Source: Pseudovibrio japonicus (GTDB lineage: Bacteria; Pseudomonadota; Alphaproteobacteria; Rhizobiales; Stappiaceae). From it: DNA of 64,000 nucleotides. Below the pieces are notes generated by a model that saw only the letters and a program-made list of their open reading frames with translations, was not told where the DNA came from and searched no databases. The translations under genes and the position numbers were made by a program. Below are positions 57,372 to 64,000 of the stretch, in pieces. Position 1 is the first letter of the stretch, and the number at the start of each line of letters is the position of its first letter. Where the stretch lies: contig NZ_BMXE01000004.1 in NCBI RefSeq assembly GCF_014651595.1, positions 520,129-584,128 of the forward strand, given 5' to 3'.

Positions 57372-57781
57372 GGGGCGTTCCTCATTTATGGATACCAATG
57401 CTATTCAGCTCGCAAGCAAACGACAATTCTTGGAACGACGCTAGTGAGTTTGTTGGGTACCACGCCAGCATCCGGAGCGCTCTGCCACGCAGGTCGTATA
57501 TATAATGTATAAGTAGTCAGAAATTGCGTCGCCTAAACCAACTCTCCAGCACCTTCCTGGACCAGCCTCCAATAACACACTCCGACATGAGCTCCTAAGA
57601 AGGTCTTGGCTTTAAAGGCCCAAACTGGTTTACATACGTACATTTACCCATTTATTCTTCACTTTAGTCGAATCTACTATCAATAGTAGATATTGAGCGC
57701 CAACGATTTTCTTCGTCTTAAATTGCATTTCGCACTTTAAAAAAATGAAGCAAAACGACAAACCTTCTCGAGGAGCCTTTC
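57372..57781. other. Divergent region fkbM/ridA
   Basis: About 410 bases holding the promoters of both genes and the palindrome annotated separately. I see no gene. Confidence 0.4.
57672..57691. promoter_or_regulatory. Perfect palindrome upstream of ridA
   Basis: ATCTACTAT CA ATAGTAGAT: nine-base arms with a two-base centre, 91 bases before the ridA ATG and between two divergent genes. It looks like an operator. Confidence 0.6.
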
Positions 57782-58237
57782 ATGAAAAAGATAAACCTAC
57801 TCCTGACTGCCGCGATGCTGGCAGTTGCCTCCGGATCTTCCGCAATGGCGTCAGGGCCTGTTGAATACCTCAACTCGGGAAAAGTGCTTCCGACCAACCT
57901 GCCGTTTTCTGAAGCGGTTGTTGTTGGAGAGACCGTGTACCTATCCGGTCAGATCGGAAATATTCCTGGCCAACTGAAACTTGCAGAGGGCGGCATCTCC
58001 GGTGAAACAGTTCAGGTGATGGAAAATATCAAGACGTCACTGGAAGCGCACGGGATGGATTTGAGCAACCTGGTTAAGTGCACCGTCATGCTTGCAGACA
58101 TTAAGGAATGGGGTGAGTTTAACAATGTCTACAAAACCTATTTTGAGGAGGGCCGCTTTCCAGCCCGCGCCGCATTTGGCGCTAACGGCTTGGCGCTCGG
58201 AGCCAAAGTAGAAGTAGATTGCATCGCAGCCAGATAG
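57782..58237 (+). CDS. Exported RidA-family (YjgF/YER057c/UK114) protein
   Basis: A 151-residue protein with a signal peptide (about residues 1-24, MKKINLLLTAAMLAVASGSS, cleavage near AMASG) on a complete RidA-type domain. The domain has LPFSEAVVVGETVYLSGQIG at the start, LVKCTVMLADIKEWGEFNNV in the middle and GRFPARAAFGANGLALGAKV at the end; the conserved Arg of the catalytic pocket is in PARAA. Classical RidA hydrolyses reactive enamine/imine intermediates in the cytosol; an exported form has an unknown task. ATG follows CTCGAGGAGCC. Confidence 0.92.
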   Translation: MKKINLLLTAAMLAVASGSSAMASGPVEYLNSGKVLPTNLPFSEAVVVGETVYLSGQIGNIPGQLKLAEGGISGETVQVMENIKTSLEAHGMDLSNLVKCTVMLADIKEWGEFNNVYKTYFEEGRFPARAAFGANGLALGAKVEVDCIAAR

Positions 58238-58252
58238 CAAAACAGCTGTAAA

Positions 58253-58325
58253 TTGCAGCGGTTCACAATCCAGAACCTGAGTGATCAATGCAATCTCTCT
58301 GGCCATCTGAAATGAACCGCTGCAA
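58253..58325. repeat. Perfect 13-base inverted repeat
   Basis: TTGCAGCGGTTCA at 58253-58265 and its exact inverse at 58313-58325 with a 47-base spacer. A five-base inner stem (CCAGA/TCTGG) can form within. It begins 15 bases after the ridA stop and precedes the decayed integrase. It may be a 3'-end structure, part of a small mobile element or a recombination site. Confidence 0.65.
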
Positions 58326-58390
58326 GCTGGATTAAGTATATTGCCGCATCGGTACAGCTGCACCCAAATCGCCCCTTAAACGGGCAGCAG

Positions 58391-58990
58391 AAACGAGGCC
58401 TAACGTTTGCTTTCGCTTTCGGGCGGATTATGAAGCGAAAGGCTCCGGAACTGTCAAACGGCAAGCACAAGGAACAATGGTTCAGAACTTTGCGTAATTA
58501 TGCCTTCCCAGAGTTGGGTGACATGCTTGTTGACGGCATCGCCACGCAAGATGTTTTACTTGTCCTCAAACCCATATGCGAAAACAAGATCGAAACTGCT
58601 TCAAAACTATGAGGCCGTATCGCGATGGTTTTGTCATGGGCACAAGCGAACGGCCAGCGCACAGGCGACCATCCTGCACGGTGGGGTGGCAACCTCAAAG
58701 AACTGTTGCCGTCGCCTGCAAAGATCTAGAAAGTGACACACTACCCTGCCGTTGCTGTTATGGACGCGCGAGCATGGTTTGTCTCACTGCAGGACCGTCG
58801 TGAGCTGACAGCAAAAGCACTTGAGCTCCTTTCCCCTTGTTGCTTCCAGTCTGACGAAGTGCGCCTCGCTGTTTGAGAGGAGTTTGATTGCGATAAGCGT
58901 CTCTGAACAATTCCGGCGCGGCGCCTGTAAGCCAGTGCAGAACACCGGATACCGCTTACCGATTATACAATGACCGCTTGGCAAGCCTGC
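58391..58990 (+). pseudogene. Decayed P4-type tyrosine integrase
   Basis: The first piece (58391 to about 58605) reads MKRKAPELSNGKHKEQWFRT, then YAFPELGDMLVDGIATQDVL and LKPI. The next piece, in another frame, reads GRIAMVLSWAQANGQRTGDH and PARWGGNLKELLPSP, hits TAG, then resumes with HYPAVAVMDARAWFVSLQD and ALELLSPCCFQSDEVRLA before a further TGA. These are the SAM-like and early catalytic parts of P4-type integrases in correct order. The catalytic Arg-His-Arg-Tyr region is missing or unrecognisable. It is an old, broken integrase. Confidence 0.85.
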
Positions 58991-59236
58991 GCCTTACGCA
59001 AAAGCTGCTGGGTTCAATGAGATAGCGGAACTAGGAAACCAGTACGAAGATTTGGCCTAATACAGCTGACTTTCGGTCCAACCATGACTTTGCAGAACAA
59101 GAGACCGAGATCAGTCTCTACGTCAAAACCCACCATGCACTAGCATTTAATTCGCACCACTCAAGTGGGGCTGCTCAGGACCACCATACCTGACTTTTCG
59201 CCGCACTCGGTGCCACATCTTCGCCCCCATCCTAAG
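58991..59236. other. Region between integrase remnant and nosR
   Basis: Contains a small dyad AGAGAC/GTCTCT at 59100-59119 and no gene. I looked for FNR/NNR boxes (TTGAT-N4-ATCAA) and did not find one. Confidence 0.4.
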
Positions 59237-59264
59237 ACACCTTAGCTTAAGTGAACTAAGGTGT
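59232..59264. promoter_or_regulatory. Dyad cluster at the nosR start
   Basis: ACACCTTAG (59237-59245) and CTAAGGTGT (59256-59264) form a perfect nine-base inverted repeat ending six bases before the nosR ATG. A second dyad, CTAAG-ACAC-CTTAG, covers 59232-59245 and overlaps it. No strong ribosome-binding site stands outside the structure, so it could hide the start or be an operator. Confidence 0.6.
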
Positions 59265-59270
59265 TTCGGA

Positions 59271-61451
59271 ATGCAAACTCTCCGGCTACGCACTGTCTTT
59301 CTTCTAATTTTTACGTTCCTGCTCGGTGCGCCGAACTACGCGATAGCTGCCTCCGAATCTTCAAGCCGTATTCTCGACTATGCAGAGGAAGTTGAGGTGA
59401 CGGAATTCTTCCCAACAGCCGATCGATATGGTGAGTTGCGTGAGGATATTGCCGTTCTACCAGCCTTGGCCGGCGATGAGGTCTTAGGTTGGGTTTTTCT
59501 GACCAGTGATTTGGTTTCCACAACAGGATATTCCGGCAAACCTATTGATACTCTGGTTGGCATGAACACGGACGGCATACTAACAAGTGTTCAACTGGAG
59601 CAGCACGCTGAACCAATCGTTTTGGTTGGTATTCCTGAAAGCGAGATTGAACAAGTCACCGAGAACTACGCTGGCCTTGATATCAAGAGAGAAGCTGAGC
59701 AGTTTGGGTCAGCCCATGAGCTCGACATTATCTCAGGCGCCACAGTTACCGTCATGGTGATCGACGATTCTATTGTCAGGGCGAGCCTGATGGTGGCACG
59801 CACCCTCGGAATCGGTAATCTGGAAAGCGCGAATGCAAACGCGGGACCAAGATTCGAGATCGATCCAGACAAGACTGAAGTCTCTGACTGGATGACACTG
59901 GTCGGTGATGGCTCTGTTAGCCACCTGTCGCTTGATGTTGGGCAGATCAACGCTGCATTCATTGAACAGGGCAACCCGGAAGCAATTAATCGTCCTGAAG
60001 AAGGTCCAGACACAGACGCTTATGTCGACATGTACATGGCACTGGTTGATGTCCCCACAATTGGCCGTACCATCATGGGTGACGCTGAGTACAACAACCT
60101 GAAAGACCGCCTGGAACAAGGTGACCACGCTATCGTCGTGCTTGGTCGTGGCCGTTACTCCTTCAAAGGCACAGGCTACGTACGTGGCGGTATCTTTGAC
60201 CGCATTCATTTGATCCAGAATGACATTTCTGTTCGCTTTAGAGATAGCCAACACCAACGTCTGGGTGTTGTCGCAGCAGATGATGCGCCAACCTTCAAAG
60301 AGTTGGACATCTTCACTATCCCAGCTGACTCCGGCTTTGATCCAAGCGAACCCTTCGAGTTGCAGGTGCTTGTGCAACGCGCAATTGGTCCCATTGAAAA
60401 GGCCTTCCTGACCTTCGATCTGGACTATCAGTTGCCACCGCAATACCTGAAGGCTGTAGACACCACGCTTGCAGCCTCTGCAGACACCGGAGGTAGCCCA
60501 AATGCGGCTTCGGGTTCCGATGAGCAGGGTCAGGCTGAACTGTGGCAGCGTATTTGGGAGGGCCGGCAGACAGATATCGTGGTGCTCGCTGTCGCGCTTG
60601 CAGTTTTGACAAGTGTTTTCTTCTTCCAGATGCAGGTTACCAAGTCGGAGAAATTCACCTTCTGGTTCCGCATTGGCTTCCTAACCTTTGTCTTGTTCTG
60701 GCTTGGCTGGATGCAAAACGCGCAACTATCCGTTGTGAACGTACTGGCATTTTTCTCTGCGCTGACAACCGAATTCAGCTGGAGCGCCTTCCTGATGGAT
60801 CCACTGGTGTTCCTGCTGTGGTTTTCAGTTGCAGCAGCCCTCATCTTCTGGGGACGTGGCGCCTACTGTGGCTGGCTCTGCCCGTTCGGCGCTTTGCAGG
60901 AACTGACAAACCGGATCGCCAAGTTCTTCAAGGTGCCGCAGATAGCTTTGCCATGGGGCTTGCATGAGCGCCTCTGGCCCGTGAAGTACATGATCTTCCT
61001 TGGTCTGTTTGGTCTGTCACTTTACTCACTGCCAATTGCTGAGCATTACGCTGAAGTCGAGCCATTCAAGACCGCTATCATTATGAAGTTCCAGCGCGGA
61101 TGGCCATTTGTGCTCTTTGCAGTCGCGCTGCTGATTGTTGGCCTGTTTATCGAACGGTTCTACTGCCGCTATCTCTGTCCTTTAGGGGCTGCTCTCGCCA
61201 TCCCAGCGCGCCTGCACATGTTCGATTGGCTGAAGCGCTACAAGGAATGCGGAAACCCATGCGCTCGTTGCGCGAAGGAATGCATGGTCGGTGCCATTCA
61301 TCCTGAAGGAAACATCAATCCAAACGAATGCCTGAACTGCCTGCATTGTCAGGTTCTGTATCAGAGCGACGACAAATGTCCGGTCTGCATCAATAAACTT
61401 GCCAGACGCAAGAAGTTCGAAGTGCAGACGGGTATTTCGAAGACGGGATAG
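59271..61451 (+). CDS. nosR: NosR, regulator/electron donor of nitrous-oxide reductase
   Basis: A 726-residue membrane flavoprotein required for NosZ activity and for transcription of nos genes in studied species. A signal peptide (about 1-27) and a periplasmic FMN-binding domain, with the covalent FMN motif SGATVT at about residues 155-160, are followed by five or more helices near 440-640. Two C-x-x-x-C-P motifs, CGWLCPFGA and CRYLCPLGA, lie on the cytoplasmic side, and two [4Fe-4S] clusters are marked by CARCAKECMVGAIHP and CLNCLHCQ at the C-terminus. It precedes nosZ by 63 bases and is likely the first gene of the operon. Confidence 0.95.
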   Translation: MQTLRLRTVFLLIFTFLLGAPNYAIAASESSSRILDYAEEVEVTEFFPTADRYGELREDIAVLPALAGDEVLGWVFLTSDLVSTTGYSGKPIDTLVGMNTDGILTSVQLEQHAEPIVLVGIPESEIEQVTENYAGLDIKREAEQFGSAHELDIISGATVTVMVIDDSIVRASLMVARTLGIGNLESANANAGPRFEIDPDKTEVSDWMTLVGDGSVSHLSLDVGQINAAFIEQGNPEAINRPEEGPDTDAYVDMYMALVDVPTIGRTIMGDAEYNNLKDRLEQGDHAIVVLGRGRYSFKGTGYVRGGIFDRIHLIQNDISVRFRDSQHQRLGVVAADDAPTFKELDIFTIPADSGFDPSEPFELQVLVQRAIGPIEKAFLTFDLDYQLPPQYLKAVDTTLAASADTGGSPNAASGSDEQGQAELWQRIWEGRQTDIVVLAVALAVLTSVFFFQMQVTKSEKFTFWFRIGFLTFVLFWLGWMQNAQLSVVNVLAFFSALTTEFSWSAFLMDPLVFLLWFSVAAALIFWGRGAYCGWLCPFGALQELTNRIAKFFKVPQIALPWGLHERLWPVKYMIFLGLFGLSLYSLPIAEHYAEVEPFKTAIIMKFQRGWPFVLFAVALLIVGLFIERFYCRYLCPLGAALAIPARLHMFDWLKRYKECGNPCARCAKECMVGAIHPEGNINPNECLNCLHCQVLYQSDDKCPVCINKLARRKKFEVQTGISKTG

Positions 61452-61514
61452 GACACTTCCGTCAGTTCATCCGCTTAGGCCGTTCCGTACGAGAAAACCG
61501 CAAAGGAGACTGTC

Positions 61515-63422
61515 ATGACCGATAAAAGAGAAACAGGTATGTCACGCCGCGCATTGCTAAGCGGTACAGCGAATACAGCTGCAGTTGCGGGCTTGGCTGC
61601 GGTTGCAGTGGCGAACGCCAATGGCGGCATCTCTGCAGCAAAGGCAGCAGAAGGTAACGACTTTGACGTCGCTCCAGGTGATCTGGACGAATACTACGGC
61701 TTCTGGTCTTCCGGCCAGTCTGGCGAAATGCGCATCCTGGGTATCCCATCCATGCGTGAACTCATGCGTATTCCTGTATTCAACCGTTGTTCTGCAACTG
61801 GTTGGGGCCAGACCAACGAATCCAAGAAGATCCTGACTGAAAACCTTCTACCAGAAACCAAGGCGTTCCTTGCGGCTCATGGCAGGGAGACCTATGACAA
61901 CGGTGACCTTCACCATCCACACATGTCCTTCAATGAAGGTACGTACGACGGTCGTTATCTTTTCGTGAATGACAAGGCAAATACACGCGTGGCGCGTATT
62001 CGCTGTGACGTCATGAAAACAGACAAGATTGTTGAAGTACCAAACGCAAATGCTATCCATGGTATGCGTCCGCAAAAATGGCCTCGTACCGGCTACATCT
62101 TTGCCAACGGTGAGCACGAAGCTCCACTGGTCAATGACGGAACAATCCTCGATGAACCAGAAGAGTACCGCTGCATCTTCTCCGCGATTGATGGCGACAC
62201 CATGGAAGTGGCATGGCAGATTATCGTATCCGGGAACCTGGACAACTGTGACGCTGACTATCAGGGCAAATATGCATTCTCTACCAGTTACAACTCAGAA
62301 ATGGGTGTAGACTTGGCGGAGATGACTGCGGCTGAGATGGATCACTGTGTTGTCTTCAACATCGCACGCATTGAAGAGGGCGTTCAAAACGGCGACTATC
62401 AGATGCTGAACGGTGTGCCTGTGCTTGATGGCCGCAAAGGCTCCACTTACACCGCATACATCCCAATACCAAACAACCCGCACGGCTGTAACACCTGCCC
62501 AGACAGAAAGCACGTCATGATCGCTGGTAAGCTGTCTCCAACGGTAACCGTGATCGACGTGGACAAGCTGGAAGCAGTGTTCGACGGTGCAGAGCCACGC
62601 TCCGCAGTTGTTGCAGAACCAGAGCTGGGCCTTGGCCCTCTCCACACTGCATTCGACAACCGCGGATTTGCCTACACTACACTGTTCCTCGACAGCCAGA
62701 TGGTAAAGTGGGACATCGACAAAGCGATCCGCCAGTACGCTGGCGAAGATGTTGATCCAATCCACTCAAAAATCGATGTGGCTTATCAGCCAGGTCACAA
62801 CCATACCACTATGGGTGAAACTTTGGACGCGGATGGCAAGTGGCTTCTTTCACTGAATAAGTTCTCTAAAGACCGCTTCATAAATGTTGGTCCTCTGAAG
62901 CCAGAAAACGAGCAGCTGATCGACATTTCCGGCGACGAAATGGTGCTCGTTCATGACAGCCCGGCATTCGCTGAGCCGCATGATGTCACCCTCGTTCGTC
63001 GTGACCTTGTGAATCCGGAATCTATCTGGACTCGAGACGACCCCATGTTTGCTGATGCAGTTGCACAGGCAGAAATAGATGGTGTTGAGTTGGAAGCAGC
63101 AGAGGACGTTATCCGTGATGGTAACAAGGTTCGTGTATACATGTACTCTGCCGCGCCAATGTTCTCTCTTGAGAAGTTCACTGTGAGGCAGGGCGATGAA
63201 GTCACCGTTTATGTCACCAACATTGATGACATTGACGACCTGACACACGGCTTCTGTCTCTCCAACTACGGCATTGCTATGGAAGTTGCACCCCAGGCAA
63301 CAGCTTCCGTCACCTTCATTGCGGAGCGTCCAGGTGTTCACTGGTTCTATTGTCAGTGGTTCTGTCACGCCCTGCACATGGAAATGCGTGGCCGTATGCT
63401 GGTTGAGCCACGCGACGCATAA
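61515..63422 (+). CDS. nosZ: Nitrous-oxide reductase, clade I
   Basis: A 635-residue periplasmic copper enzyme reducing N2O to N2, the last step of denitrification. The N-terminus has a Tat signal with twin Arg ([15 protein letters not shown]), which marks clade I. His-rich DLHHPHMSF and the following beta-propeller stretches house CuZ. The C-terminal cupredoxin domain has the CuA motif [17 protein letters not shown] follows AAAGGAGACTGTC. The protein is complete and without frame breaks. Confidence 0.97.
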   Translation: MTDKRETGMSRRALLSGTANTAAVAGLAAVAVANANGGISAAKAAEGNDFDVAPGDLDEYYGFWSSGQSGEMRILGIPSMRELMRIPVFNRCSATGWGQTNESKKILTENLLPETKAFLAAHGRETYDNGDLHHPHMSFNEGTYDGRYLFVNDKANTRVARIRCDVMKTDKIVEVPNANAIHGMRPQKWPRTGYIFANGEHEAPLVNDGTILDEPEEYRCIFSAIDGDTMEVAWQIIVSGNLDNCDADYQGKYAFSTSYNSEMGVDLAEMTAAEMDHCVVFNIARIEEGVQNGDYQMLNGVPVLDGRKGSTYTAYIPIPNNPHGCNTCPDRKHVMIAGKLSPTVTVIDVDKLEAVFDGAEPRSAVVAEPELGLGPLHTAFDNRGFAYTTLFLDSQMVKWDIDKAIRQYAGEDVDPIHSKIDVAYQPGHNHTTMGETLDADGKWLLSLNKFSKDRFINVGPLKPENEQLIDISGDEMVLVHDSPAFAEPHDVTLVRRDLVNPESIWTRDDPMFADAVAQAEIDGVELEAAEDVIRDGNKVRVYMYSAAPMFSLEKFTVRQGDEVTVYVTNIDDIDDLTHGFCLSNYGIAMEVAPQATASVTFIAERPGVHWFYCQWFCHALHMEMRGRMLVEPRDA

Positions 63423-63435
63423 GGAGCAGCGGGTA

Positions 63436-64000
63436 TGACAAGGTTGGTCTGGCAAACAGTGCTTGGAGCAGCGGCTTTGGTGGGTGTGAGCATGTCCGCT
63501 CATGCTGCTGAGCTTAAAGTTCCTGCGCAGCCCGATGCCTTGGCCCGCGCCTTGGAAAAGGCGCAGGACGGAGACGTCTTACGCCTTTCTGCTGGAACTC
63601 ATCAGGGACCGGTCGTCATCGACCGGTCTTTGGTGCTTAAAGGAGAGCCAGGCGCGCAGCTTAAGGGCAACGGCAAAGGCTCGGTCATTACTGTCGAGGC
63701 ACCAGATGTGGTCGTCGATGGACTGGTGATCACCGGTTCCGGTCTTTCTAATGAGACAATTGATTCAGGCGTGAAGCTGACCAAAGACGCAGACCGTGCC
63801 CGAATTACCGGCAACAAGTTCCTCAACAATCTGGTGGGTGTCGATGCTCATGGACCCAAGGACGCATATATTGCCGATAATCTGATTGAAGGACGTCAGG
63901 ATCTGCGCCCCAATGAGCGCGGCAACGGCATCTACATCTGGAATGCGCCGCGCCTTCTGGTGGAGTACAACACCATCCGATATGGCCGGGACGGGATTTT
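63436..64000 (+). CDS. nosD: NosD, periplasmic copper-maturation protein (N-terminal part)
   Basis: The first 188 codons are in the window; the rest lies beyond the right edge. A signal peptide (VLGAAALVGVSMSAHAA) and right-handed beta-helix repeats (GDVLRLSAGTHQGPVVI, DGLVITGSG, NTIRYGRDGI) are visible, as in NosD, which works with the ABC transporter NosFY in supplying sulfur or copper for the CuZ centre. ATG follows TAAGGAGCAGCGGGT, its site overlapping the nosZ stop codon, so the two are coupled. Confidence 0.95.

Overview
The window looks like a chromosomal segment of an alphaproteobacterium of the order Hyphomicrobiales (Rhizobiales). The evidence is the block glyA-nrdR-ribD-ribE-ribH-nusB-thiL, the block rpoZ-rsh-pyrE-like-DUF2062-acpS-lepB-rnc-era-recO, an LdtR-type MarR regulator beside an L,D-transpeptidase, and several Rhizobiales-type porins. 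The mid-range base composition, the many porins and a clade I nos cluster would fit a marine genus such as Pseudovibrio. That genus assignment is inference, not something the sequence proves.

Layout. At 1-2745 are the end of bamE and the proton-pumping pyrophosphatase gene hppA. At 2.8-10.3 kb lies an accessory stretch between hppA and thiL: an MFS carrier, a Rieske oxygenase, a GYD-domain protein, an alanine/glycine symporter without a usual start codon, a membrane-protein/XRE-regulator pair and a GNAT acetyltransferase. Decayed gene pieces and diverged direct repeats are scattered among them. At 10.3-16.6 kb is the leftward riboflavin/thiamine/glycine gene block. At 16.7-19.1 kb are a periplasmic L,D-transpeptidase and ldtR. 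At 19.3-23.1 kb are valine-breakdown genes (isobutyryl-CoA dehydrogenase, 3-hydroxyisobutyryl-CoA hydrolase, 3-hydroxyisobutyrate dehydrogenase) with a small membrane protein among them. At 23.5-29.2 kb are hemB, threonine ammonia-lyase, an RDD protein, an SLC13 permease and the N-end-rule transferase bpt. At 29.3-30.5 kb are a UDGb-type uracil-DNA glycosylase and a NYN protein, followed by a long AT-rich gap. At 31.3-42.2 kb is the information-processing and stringent-response block rpoZ to parC. At 42.3-48.2 kb are yjjX, smpB, dapA, slt and an alpha/beta hydrolase.

The right third is more fluid. Four paralogous porins (48.3-55.4 kb) all run leftwards, and an IS200-type element with an interrupted transposase sits between the second and third. 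A gene-poor stretch follows with an FkbM methyltransferase, an exported RidA-family protein and a decayed phage-type integrase. The window ends in the nitrous-oxide reductase operon nosR-nosZ-nosD, with nosD cut by the window edge.

I found no rRNA, tRNA or CRISPR array and no obvious new defence system. The least explained signals are the repeat-bounded accessory stretch beside hppA, the membrane-protein/XRE pair with its own dyad, a pyrE-position gene with a changed PRPP loop, a possible small RNA in the gap before rpoZ, long unexplained inverted repeats around ridA, and the paired loss of conserved cysteines in one porin.
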